Shown: positions 1 to 6,687 of the stretch, piece by piece
Position numbering within the stretch: position 1 is the stretch's first letter
How the letters are laid out: the number at the start of each line of letters is the position of its first letter
Assembly: GCA_003647715.1 (NCBI GenBank)
Contig: QMNJ01000055.1
Coordinates: forward strand, 1-9,120
Direction of reading: 5' to 3'
Length of the DNA stretch: 9,120 bases
DNA from: Candidatus Coatesiibacteriota bacterium
GTDB taxonomy: Bacteria > RBG-13-66-14 > B26-G2
Program-made: the position numbers and the translations under genes
Notes under the pieces: model-generated
What the model saw: only the letters and a program-made list of their open reading frames with translations
What the model was told of the DNA's origin: nothing
Database searches by the model: none

Positions 1-37
1 ATTTAATCTCGCAATATCTATATTAAAATTGATAGTT

Positions 38-604
38 ATGAGCAAACTAACCAGAAGCGAGAGGGAAAAACTTAAAACAATGGTATTAAAGATACTGCGT
101 GATAATCCTGATAAGACCGGTCTCTCACCCGATGAATGGGGTTTCGTTGCCATAGATGAGTTGATTAGCATATGCGAGGTTAAGATACCCTGGGCGAGGG
201 AGACCTGGGTGGTTGATTTGTTAAAAGACCCTGATTTTGAAATCCTTGAAGGTAAGTATGTGAGGGCAAGGGATGGGCATAATTACTATGTAGAGCCGGA
301 GCCGGAGGTGGCAGAGCCCCCAGGGGTTCTCTATGCGGTGGTTCCCAAGATTATGTTGAAGACCGTTTTGAAGAGCGGGTTGAAGACATTGAAAGGCAGG
401 TTCACCCGTCTCTATCAGACGGTTGATGAGGCGTGGTATTTCTCTATGAAAGGTAGCGGTAGTGATGTTATCATAAGCATAAAATCGCAGAAGGCGTATG
501 AGAAAGGTGTTAAGTTTTTCTTATCACAGAGATGTTATAATGTTAGATATATTCCACCCGAATATCTATCTGTTAAGATACCGAGAGGTGAGTTTGAGAA
601 GTGA
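38..604 (+). CDS. KptA/Tpt1-like RNA 2'-phosphotransferase family protein, active site degenerate
   Basis: KptA/Tpt1 enzymes move the 2'-phosphate of spliced or ligated RNA onto NAD+. This protein follows the family layout from end to end. Numbering is from a possible TTG start at 29 (subtract 3 for the ATG at 38, which I prefer). An N-terminal winged-helix-like part has ILRDNP (22-27), GLSPDEWGF (31-39) and IDELI; then VRARDGH (79-85), PPGVLY (98-103) and a C-terminal part with VIISIKSQ and PPEYLSV that matches the family's end. Length, about 188 residues, is normal. Key positions differ: the catalytic His of LRH is D25, the LYHGT motif reads LYAVV, the VHLS motif reads TRLY, and the RHG segment reads GSG (143-145). 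R24 and R80 remain. The frame is intact and overlaps galT by 4 bp. Family membership is fairly sure; ordinary 2'-phosphotransferase activity is doubtful. Confidence 0.8.
   Translation: MSKLTRSEREKLKTMVLKILRDNPDKTGLSPDEWGFVAIDELISICEVKIPWARETWVVDLLKDPDFEILEGKYVRARDGHNYYVEPEPEVAEPPGVLYAVVPKIMLKTVLKSGLKTLKGRFTRLYQTVDEAWYFSMKGSGSDVIISIKSQKAYEKGVKFFLSQRCYNVRYIPPEYLSVKIPRGEFEK
585..591 (+). promoter_or_regulatory. Ribosome binding site for the GalT gene
   Basis: GAGGTGA lies inside the end of the KptA-like gene, 9 bases before the GTG at 601. It is a long match to the anti-Shine-Dalgarno sequence and supports GTG 601 as the true start, overlapping the previous stop as GTGA. Confidence 0.65.
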
Positions 605-1623
605 GTGAGTTAAGGAGAGACCCAATTGTCGGAAGGTGGGTTATTATCGCCCCCGAGAGGGGTCTTAGACCGCATTTTGCGAAGGTTGAGGCGAGGAAGG
701 ATTCAAAGATTGAGAACTGCCCATTCTGTGAGGGGAATGAGAGCAAGACGCCCCCCGAGATTATCGCCTATGGTGCTCCTGGCAGGGAGCCCAATACGCC
801 CGGCTGGGATGTGAGGGTTATCCCGAACAAGTTCCCAGCGCTGAGGGTAGAGGCAGATATAGAAAGATTGGGTTTTGGTTTGTTAGACAAGGTATCTGGC
901 ACGGGCGCCCATGAGGTGGTGGTAGAAACACCCAGGCATGATATTACATTAGGCGAACTTTCTGAGGACAATATCACCCTTGTCCTCAGGGCGTGGAAGG
1001 AGAGGATAATTGACCTGGATAAAGACGATAGGTTGAGGTATGCACTTGTGTTCAAGAACAAGGGTATTGAAGCAGGCGCCAGCTTGCCTCATTCACATTC
1101 ACAGATAATTGCAACGCCTATTACGCCTATGGTTGTGAAGGAGGAGCTTAATGCTTCAAAGGAGTATTATTGTGAGAAGGAGCGCTGTATCTTCTGCGAT
1201 TATATCTATCAGGAATTAAGAGATAAGAAAAGGGTGATATATCAGGATGAGCACTATGTTGTATTGAGTGCCTATGCTGCGAGGTTTCCCTATGAGGTCT
1301 GGATTCTACCGAAGGAACACCTGGCTGATTTTCAATTGGTATCTGATGAGAAACTATATATTCTGGCTGGTCTCCTCAAGAAGTTGTTGGGTGGATACAA
1401 AGAGATTCTGGGTGACCCACCTTATAATCTGCTTTTGCACAATGCCCCGTTGAGAACACCTCGTCCCGGTTACTGGCTCACCGTTGAAGAGGACTACCAC
1501 TGGCACTTTGAGATACTCCCTCGTCTTACAAGGGTTGCTGGTTTTGAGTGGGGCACCGGTTTCTATATCAATCCCGTAACACCAGAGCATGCCTGTAAGG
1601 TGTTAAAGAAGGTGTTCAAGTGA
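601..1623 (+). CDS. galT: Galactose-1-phosphate uridylyltransferase (GalT, HIT superfamily)
   Basis: GalT exchanges UMP between UDP-glucose and galactose-1-phosphate in the Leloir pathway, in the cytoplasm, through a uridylyl-histidine intermediate. Visible motifs: RRDPIVGRWVIIAPER at 5-20; zinc-binding CPFC at 40-43; H104 in GAHEVVVE, matching the E. coli zinc His115; and the active-site segment AGASLPHSHSQ with H164 (zinc), H166 (nucleophile) and Q168. The middle residue is Ser, not the Pro of E. coli HPH. A second pair, CIFC at 196-199, could bind another metal. The C-terminal half carries HNAPLRTP and YHWHFEILPR, and the ending GTGFYINPVTPE. The length of 340 is normal. The GTG start has a good ribosome site and overlaps the upstream stop by 4 bp. 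No galK or galE is in view, so an ADP-glucose phosphorylase-like or other nucleotidyltransferase specificity is possible. Confidence 0.92.
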   Translation: MSELRRDPIVGRWVIIAPERGLRPHFAKVEARKDSKIENCPFCEGNESKTPPEIIAYGAPGREPNTPGWDVRVIPNKFPALRVEADIERLGFGLLDKVSGTGAHEVVVETPRHDITLGELSEDNITLVLRAWKERIIDLDKDDRLRYALVFKNKGIEAGASLPHSHSQIIATPITPMVVKEELNASKEYYCEKERCIFCDYIYQELRDKKRVIYQDEHYVVLSAYAARFPYEVWILPKEHLADFQLVSDEKLYILAGLLKKLLGGYKEILGDPPYNLLLHNAPLRTPRPGYWLTVEEDYHWHFEILPRLTRVAGFEWGTGFYINPVTPEHACKVLKKVFK

Positions 1624-1626
1624 CCC

Positions 1627-2685
1627 ATGACCAGAGTAACTGTTATATTATCTTTTCTTCTATCTGGTTTGACCTTTATTCTTTATTACATAGACGTTCA
1701 TCCGGGATATATATTTGCTGTAAGTGGTGTCGCTCTTGTTTTTCTGGCGGTTCTCCTTGGATGGGCGACCGAGGCGGTTGCGGAGCGAATGGGTAGCGCA
1801 TGGGGTGGGTTCTTGAATGCTACACTGGGCAACGGTGCCGAGATACTTATAGCCATACTTGCAATAAAGGAGGGGTTAATAACCATTGTGAAGGCGTCAA
1901 TCACCGGCTCCATCATCGGTAATTCGCTGTTTGTCCTCGGTGGTGCCTTCTTCTTTGGCGGTATCAGGTATAAGGAGTTGAAATTCAATCCCAATATGGC
2001 GATGCTCAACAACAGCATGATGGCACTGGTGATATCTGCCCTTCTCATACCGTCAATATTAACTCACCTGTCGGTGGAGGGCTTCACTAAAAGCATGAGC
2101 CAGTCATTCAGTTTGCTGGTGAGTATTATTCTGATAGTCATTTATTTCGCCGGTCTCATATTCTTATTCAGAACTCACAGAGGATTATTCAAAGATACTG
2201 AAAGTATTTCTCACCGACTGGTTAACTGGGGATTTAAGAAGTCAGTAATCTATCTTGTTATAACAACCGCAGTTATGATAGGTGTGGTGGAGATACTGAT
2301 AAACACCGTTGAGCCGACTCTTAAGAGTTTGGGCTGGGGTGAGCTGTTTATGGGGGCGGTTGTCCTTGCCCTCATTGGTAATGCTGCTGAAAACTCTATA
2401 GCGCTTCTCTTCGCCTGGAGAAAGAATATGGATTTAGCATTCTCTATATGTATAAACTCTGCCCAGCAGATTGCTATATTTGTAGCACCGCTTGCGGTGA
2501 TATTTGGATTCGTCTATGGCGTTCCAATGGACTTAAACTTCCACCTGTTGGAGGTGATTGCTATATCGCTGTCCACCCTTATTCTGGTTCTGGTAACTGT
2601 TGACCACAAGACGAATTGGCTTGAAGGTGTCCAGTTGATTGGGCTATACCTTGTGTTTGCAATTGCATTCTATTTCATAAAGTGA
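1627..2685 (+). CDS. Calcium/proton antiporter, Cax/ChaA type (CaCA superfamily)
   Basis: This is an inner-membrane cation exchanger of the Ca2+:cation antiporter superfamily, expected to expel Ca2+ in exchange for protons. The protein has about eleven hydrophobic segments and the two inverted alpha-repeats that form the ion path. The first is LNATLGNGAE at 63-72, followed by KASITGSIIGNSLFVLGG. The second has GNAAENSIALLFAW, with GNAAE at 251-255, followed by SAQQIAIFVAPLAVI. The acidic residues E72 and E255 are the expected ion-binding positions. The pattern of Cax proteins (GNA-E, KAS-TGSIIGN, QIA-FV-P) fits better than that of Na+/Ca2+ exchangers. The length of 352 is typical for a bacterial Cax. 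ATG 1627 sits 3 bp after the galT stop, with GAAGGTG about 12 bases upstream, so it is almost certainly in the same transcript. Ion specificity is inferred from family. Confidence 0.9.
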   Translation: MTRVTVILSFLLSGLTFILYYIDVHPGYIFAVSGVALVFLAVLLGWATEAVAERMGSAWGGFLNATLGNGAEILIAILAIKEGLITIVKASITGSIIGNSLFVLGGAFFFGGIRYKELKFNPNMAMLNNSMMALVISALLIPSILTHLSVEGFTKSMSQSFSLLVSIILIVIYFAGLIFLFRTHRGLFKDTESISHRLVNWGFKKSVIYLVITTAVMIGVVEILINTVEPTLKSLGWGELFMGAVVLALIGNAAENSIALLFAWRKNMDLAFSICINSAQQIAIFVAPLAVIFGFVYGVPMDLNFHLLEVIAISLSTLILVLVTVDHKTNWLEGVQLIGLYLVFAIAFYFIK

Positions 2686-3668
2686 TGAAAGAAGATGAAA
2701 TTATTAGATTGGTAGCATCCCGTCTATATGGCGAAGGTGAGAACCCATTGTATCCAGGTGATGATTCATTCGTCGTTGACCTGAAAGAAGGTCGTTATGT
2801 TATCACCTGTGACCAGTATATTGAGGGTGTTCACTTTGGTGGCGATTATTTCACATATCAGGAGATGGCGGTAAGGGCGGTCTATGCCACGGTCTCCGAT
2901 ATATGTGCGATGGGGGCAAAACCGCAATTCTATATGCTCTGCCTTGGGCTCCCTCCGAATGTGGATATGGATGTTGTTGAGCAGATTGCGGAAGGGCTTT
3001 ATAGGGCACAGGAGGCGCTCAATATCAAGTGTATTGCGGGGGACACTACTTCATCAAAATCGGTGAATTTATCAGTATTCTGCTTTGGCATCTCAGAGGG
3101 AAGAGTGCTTCAACGCTCTCGGGTGAATGTGAACGATGATATCTACATTAGTGGTGAGATTGGGCTCTCTTATGTGGGTCTTGAACTTCTTAAAGGTGGT
3201 CTAAACAGGAAATCCGCTGAGGCAGAGAGATGGGGGCGAGCCATTGAAAGGCATATAACTCCCCTCCCCCGTGTGGAATTGGGACTTTCTCTGGCGGAAA
3301 GGGGTATTGCAAATGCCTGTATAGATACATCTGATTCACTCTCTATCTGCCTTAACCACTTATCTGCGTCGTCGGGTGTAGGAATTGAGATTGATAGAGA
3401 TACACTGCCCATCTCTTCGGAGCTTATTCGCTTTTCAGAGATGAAGGATTTTGACCTATTGGAGGTCGCTCTCTATGCGGGTGAGGACTATGAACTTCTT
3501 TTCACCACCAGTAATTCAAAGTCAGAGGAGATAGATAATTTGTCTAGAAAATTGGGTATCAGGTTGACAAGGGTTGGCAGGGCATTTGAAGGTGAGGGTG
3601 TGTATCTTATTGGTATGGGGGAGAGATTGAAGATTGAAGCGAAGGGATTTTCACACTTCGGGCGGTGA
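2685..3668 (+). CDS. thiL: Thiamine-monophosphate kinase ThiL
   Basis: ThiL phosphorylates thiamine monophosphate to thiamine diphosphate with ATP, the last step of cofactor synthesis, in the cytoplasm. It belongs to the PurM/SelD-like ATP-binding fold. Numbering from ATG 2685: GDD at 25-27; CDQYIEGVHF at 42-51, matching the family's TDMLVEGVHF; SDICAMGAKP at 71-80; AGDTT at 118-122; CIDTSDSLS at 212-220, where the usual form is DISDGL; and AGEDYELLF near 265-273. The metal-binding Asp residues are all present; the changes are Gly to Ala before D120 and Gly to Ser at 218. Length, 327, matches E. coli ThiL at about 325. The start is either ATG 2685, sharing one base with the antiporter stop, or GTG 2682, overlapping by four. 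No strong ribosome site is visible, so translation is probably coupled. No other thiamine gene is in the window. Confidence 0.93.
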   Translation: MKEDEIIRLVASRLYGEGENPLYPGDDSFVVDLKEGRYVITCDQYIEGVHFGGDYFTYQEMAVRAVYATVSDICAMGAKPQFYMLCLGLPPNVDMDVVEQIAEGLYRAQEALNIKCIAGDTTSSKSVNLSVFCFGISEGRVLQRSRVNVNDDIYISGEIGLSYVGLELLKGGLNRKSAEAERWGRAIERHITPLPRVELGLSLAERGIANACIDTSDSLSICLNHLSASSGVGIEIDRDTLPISSELIRFSEMKDFDLLEVALYAGEDYELLFTTSNSKSEEIDNLSRKLGIRLTRVGRAFEGEGVYLIGMGERLKIEAKGFSHFGR

Positions 3669-3709
3669 GTGGGTCAGAGGGAATTTATAGGATGACGGTT
3701 GGTTGAAGA

Positions 3710-4849
3710 ATGGTTAGATTGTTTCATAGTAATATCACCGTTTTAATGTCTTTCACTATAGTGATTCTTCTGTTTCTTGGTGGTATTGCGTTTCCTAAAG
3801 GTGGGGATGAGAAGAATGTAGATACACTGGTGAGTGAGTTGAAGGAACTCGCAGATGAGTTGCTTAAAGAGGGTCTCTATAGGGATGCGCTGGGTTCATA
3901 TAAAGAGGTCTTAACGAATGTTTCTAGATTAAGTGAGCCAGAACTCTATGCCCATTTGCGACTTAATATGGGTGTATGCTATCTTAAGATTGCTGAGGTA
4001 GAGAATGAGGTAGATAATCTTTATCAATCAATATATGCCTTTGAGGACGCCCTCAGTGTCTATACTGCAGGTAAATACCCCCATAACTACGGCATTGCTA
4101 AGCGAAATCTTGGTATCGCACTGTGGCGGTTGTCGTTATTTCAGGATAGGGAGAAAAATCTGAAGTTGGCAATAGATGCCTACGAAGATGCGCTAAGTGC
4201 GTTTGCACCAAATAGGTATCTGTTAGAATATGGTGAGACGCTGATGAAGATGGGTGATGCTTTAATAGACCTGTCATATATAGAAAAGCCCGAAGAGAAC
4301 CTTGATATGGCGGTTGATTTATATGAGCAGGCGCTTGAGATATTTACCATTGACACCTACCCGGTGCAGTATGCTGCGGTTCAGAATGGAATGGGTATCG
4401 CTTACTGGACGCTGTCAAAGTATAGGGACCCTAGGGAAAACCTCTTGCGTGCTGTATCATCATATAAGGAATCGCTGACTGTATACAATTTTGAAAAATA
4501 CCCGCTTGACTGGGCTGTTACCAAGTACAACCTGGGTATTGCATACTTAAATCTTGCAAAGGTTGGGGAGAATACCAAGGCATATCTTTTAATGTCAATA
4601 GATGAGTTCAATCAAGCCCTAATTGTGAGAACACTGGGTGATGAACCAATTTCGTATGCAATGACACAATATAGTTTAGGGCAGGTTTATGAGGCGCTCG
4701 CAGAGGTGGAGGATGAAAGGGTGAATCTCAAGAAGGCGAGGATGTCATACATTGAGGCGCTAAAGGTATATACACCCGATGAATTCCCAATGCACAACAA
4801 ACTGGTGAGTTCAGCGCTGGAGCAGGTGGAGATAAAACTGGGGGAATAG
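3710..4849 (+). CDS. Exported protein of 47-residue TPR-like repeats
   Basis: The function is unknown. Residues 1-29 form a short basic start and a hydrophobic stretch ending near GGIAFPKGG, a signal peptide or membrane anchor, so the rest should be outside the cytoplasm. The body is helical repeats. The Leu of the (Y/F)-x-x-A-L motif recurs at residues 68, 115, 162, 209, 256, 304 and 351, and the Gly of the NLG motif at 88, 135, 182, 229, 276 and 324. Every step is 47 residues except one of 48 near residue 288. The unit reads roughly DNL-A---YE-AL-VYT---YP--YA---NLGIAY--L. This recalls the long TPR-like units beside CHAT domains in cyanobacterial proteins, but no CHAT, kinase or other catalytic domain is present. 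A scaffold or protein-binding role is inference. It starts 41 bp after thiL; the ribosome site is weak. Confidence 0.75.
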   Translation: MVRLFHSNITVLMSFTIVILLFLGGIAFPKGGDEKNVDTLVSELKELADELLKEGLYRDALGSYKEVLTNVSRLSEPELYAHLRLNMGVCYLKIAEVENEVDNLYQSIYAFEDALSVYTAGKYPHNYGIAKRNLGIALWRLSLFQDREKNLKLAIDAYEDALSAFAPNRYLLEYGETLMKMGDALIDLSYIEKPEENLDMAVDLYEQALEIFTIDTYPVQYAAVQNGMGIAYWTLSKYRDPRENLLRAVSSYKESLTVYNFEKYPLDWAVTKYNLGIAYLNLAKVGENTKAYLLMSIDEFNQALIVRTLGDEPISYAMTQYSLGQVYEALAEVEDERVNLKKARMSYIEALKVYTPDEFPMHNKLVSSALEQVEIKLGE

Positions 4850-4871
4850 ATTAAAAGACCTTGGGTTGTTT

Positions 4872-4891
4872 GGGTTTGATAAATTAGACCC
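4872..4891 (+). terminator. Possible 3'-end hairpin after the plus-strand genes
   Basis: GGGTTTGA and TTAGACCC can pair around a TAAA loop: eight pairs, two of them G-U, starting 23 bases after the TPR gene's stop. The wobbles hold only in the plus-strand RNA. No U-tract follows (the next bases are CTACAATAAC), so it is not a classical intrinsic terminator; it may protect or mark an mRNA end. Confidence 0.3.
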
Positions 4892-4936
4892 CTACAATAA
4901 CATTAATGGATTGATATAATTTAGATTAATATATCT

Positions 4937-5737
4937 CTAAAATTCCTTCCTTCTGAATATGCTAATAATCAGGAAGAGGCAGATAATCAGATAAAGCACT
5001 CCGTGAATGAGGTTTGAAAATTCACCTCTTGAGACCATATCGCGATTCATTACAGAGTTGGCAATCTTATGGATATTGGTGAATGGGGGGACGATTATAT
5101 AGATTATTCTGGCGATTATCTTGGTAAAGGTCGGGACATCTTCAGAAAGGACAAAACCCTTGAGAAAATCAATTCCGGTGATAAAGCTGAAGAAGTAAGT
5201 CATCAAGCCCACAAAGCCCGCCAGCAAACGAGGGAGTATCAGTGATATGAGGGTGACGAAAGAGACAATCAATGCTATGTCAAGTGCGGATATGCCTATA
5301 CCCAAGAATATTCTCAAGTCAAATACATTTAGGCGCAGGGTGTAGATTACCCATGATATTATGCTCATCACCAGAGTGATGGAGAATGAAATTATGAAAG
5401 CAGTGAGCAATCGGGCAAGGATATATTCTGTTCTTGTGATGGGCTTGGAGAGAACAAGTTCAATGTGCCTGTTTTCCACCTCGCCCGTTGCTGTTGATAT
5501 CCCAATGAGTATTCCAAGTATCATTCCCCAGAATATAGATAGATACAGAGTGATGCTCCTGACGACCTTTATCAGGTTCTCCCCCTGTATCAGGCGCTGG
5601 TTGATGGTTATATTCTCTGAGTAGAAACAGCCCGATATAAGCACGAACAGGACTCCGAGCCCAAGAACAAGGTAGAAGGTCTTTCTTCTGCCTATGTAAG
5701 AAAAATAGCCATAGATAATTCCACAGAATCTAATCAT
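4937..5737 (-). CDS. ABC-2 type transporter permease
   Basis: This is the membrane partner of the ATPase encoded just upstream. It has six likely membrane helices, near residues 21-37, 61-83, 107-133, 143-168, 171-188 and 243-261. A cytoplasmic loop between helices 2 and 3 has GEVENRHIELVLSKPITR (85-102), the signature-like segment of ABC-2 permeases of the NosY/YhaP kind, where an amphipathic coupling helix meets the ATPase. A short soluble stretch (about 38-60) follows helix 1. The 266-residue length is normal. The ATG lies 3 bp after the ATPase stop, with AAGGAG about 12 bases upstream, so both are translated from one message. Such pairs usually export lipids, antibiotics, peptides or polysaccharide. 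The substrate cannot be read from sequence; there is no extra subunit or resistance gene next to it. Confidence 0.88.
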   Translation of the reverse strand: MIRFCGIIYGYFSYIGRRKTFYLVLGLGVLFVLISGCFYSENITINQRLIQGENLIKVVRSITLYLSIFWGMILGILIGISTATGEVENRHIELVLSKPITRTEYILARLLTAFIISFSITLVMSIISWVIYTLRLNVFDLRIFLGIGISALDIALIVSFVTLISLILPRLLAGFVGLMTYFFSFITGIDFLKGFVLSEDVPTFTKIIARIIYIIVPPFTNIHKIANSVMNRDMVSRGEFSNLIHGVLYLIICLFLIISIFRRKEF

Positions 5738-5740
5738 ACT

Positions 5741-6646
5741 CTACTTCTTCTCCTTCACCAGTTCACTGAATATATCCTCCAGCGCAACCTTGAAGATAGA
5801 GATGGAGACGATATCAACCTTCTTTTTGTTCACTATTTCAATGATGTCCTGTGGCGAATACCCGGGCTTAAGTTCTATTCTCAACTTATTACCATCTATT
5901 TCTATAACCTTCCCTATCTTCTCAATTCCAGTGATTAAACCCCGCTTAAATTCGCTCACCACCACACTATACTGTCTTCCTACACTTATCAATTCGTCTA
6001 TCTTCCCCTCTTTTATGGTGTTTCCCTTATCAATGATGATTGCCCTGTCGCACTCAAGTTCTATCTCCGCAAGTATGTGTGATGATATGAGAGCAGCACA
6101 ACCGCTATTGGTCATCTCCTTGATAATGCTTCTTATCTCTTTACGCCATATAGGGTCCAGACCTGCCGTTGGTTCATCAAGGATAAGAATCTTCGGCTCA
6201 CCAATAATTGCCTGAGCAAATGCTACTCTCTGTTGCATACCCCTGGAATATTCATTTAGCATTCTGTTTCTATCTTCATATAGCCCCATCCTATGCAGGA
6301 GTTCATCAACCCTTCTGTTTCTCGTCTTTCTATCTAGACCGAGAAGCATACCATAGTAGAGCAGTGCATTTTTCGCTTTTGCGTACATAGGTAGGGCGGG
6401 TTCTTCAGGCAGATAGCCAATCTCTCTTCTGAGGTTATGGTCTCTGTGGTCACGCCCAATCACCTTGATTGTTCCACTGGTGGGTCTGATAAGTTCCAGT
6501 ATGAGTTTCATTGTGGTGGTTTTACCTGCGCCGTTTCTACCCAGAAGGGCGAGCGATTCACCCTCCTCAAGCTTGAAGCAAAGATTATTGAGAGCTAGAA
6601 TATCTCCATATCTCTTGGACAGGTTATAAGTTTCTATCAGTGGCAT
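5741..6646 (-). CDS. ABC transporter ATP-binding protein (ABC-2/CcmA type)
   Basis: This protein powers the adjacent permease from the cytoplasmic side of the inner membrane. The nucleotide-binding domain fills about residues 1-220: Walker A GRNGAGKTT at 36-44, Q-loop region IGYLPEEP (77-83, with Glu where many ABC proteins have Gln), signature YSRGMQQR (133-140), Walker B ILILDEPT (153-160), D-loop GLDP (162-165) and switch H190 in SSH. The SRGMQ signature and LPEE are common in the CcmA/NatA-like exporter class, so they do not indicate a defect. Residues 220-301 form a small C-terminal extension, seen in many DrrA-like ATPases. The ATG at 6646 is 41 bp downstream of the PorV-like gene, with no clear Shine-Dalgarno apart from AAAGAG directly before it. 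An 18-bp perfect inverted repeat lies just upstream. The transport substrate is unknown. Confidence 0.94.
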   Translation of the reverse strand: MPLIETYNLSKRYGDILALNNLCFKLEEGESLALLGRNGAGKTTTMKLILELIRPTSGTIKVIGRDHRDHNLRREIGYLPEEPALPMYAKAKNALLYYGMLLGLDRKTRNRRVDELLHRMGLYEDRNRMLNEYSRGMQQRVAFAQAIIGEPKILILDEPTAGLDPIWRKEIRSIIKEMTNSGCAALISSHILAEIELECDRAIIIDKGNTIKEGKIDELISVGRQYSVVVSEFKRGLITGIEKIGKVIEIDGNKLRIELKPGYSPQDIIEIVNKKKVDIVSISIFKVALEDIFSELVKEKK

Positions 6647-6657
6647 CTCTTTCTATT

Positions 6658-6675
6658 TATCTGTTCACTCAGATA
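6658..6675. repeat. Perfect 6-bp inverted repeat upstream of the ABC ATPase gene
   Basis: TATCTG and CAGATA flank a 6-base spacer, between the PorV-like stop and the ABC ATPase ATG (12-29 bases upstream of it). It could be a weak mRNA hairpin between cistrons or a small regulator site. There is no U-tract after it on the minus strand, so a terminator is unlikely. Short perfect repeats like this can also arise by chance in AT-rich spacers. Confidence 0.35.
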
Positions 6676-6687
6676 CTTATTGGTATA

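Noticed and set aside
1..37. AT-rich leader with TATATT-like -10 sequence before the KptA-like gene
   Set aside because: The region where a -35 box would lie is outside or at the edge of the window, so a promoter cannot be judged.
768..1061. Open minus-strand frame inside galT, about 97 codons
   Set aside because: It lies wholly within the well-supported galT gene, with no family resemblance. The same applies to the shorter frames within galT at 626-814, 1268-1453 and 1354-1590.
1698..2048. Open minus-strand frame of about 116 codons inside the antiporter gene
   Set aside because: It is the antisense of the first alpha-repeat region; its composition mirrors the membrane protein's codons and no recognisable protein results.
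3692..3706. Tiny ATG...TGA frame of four codons before the TPR gene, possible leader peptide
   Set aside because: Too short to support, with no attenuator hairpin or codon bias pattern beside it.
3669..3709. Possible promoter with TATAGG as -10 upstream of the TPR gene
   Set aside because: No acceptable -35 box at the right distance; the gene may simply be read from the upstream transcript.
3840..4810. Recent tandem DNA duplication in the TPR gene
   Set aside because: The 141-bp units match only at protein anchor positions; the nucleotide sequences have diverged, so these are old repeats.
5790..6215. Open plus-strand frame of about 141 codons inside the ABC ATPase gene
   Set aside because: It is antisense to Walker B and signature coding sequence; the ATPase frame is certain and the antisense product resembles nothing.
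5741..6646. Atypical ABC signature (SRGMQ) and Glu in the Q-loop as signs of an inactive ATPase
   Set aside because: These variants are common in the CcmA/NatA-like exporter class, and Walker A, Walker B and the switch His are intact.
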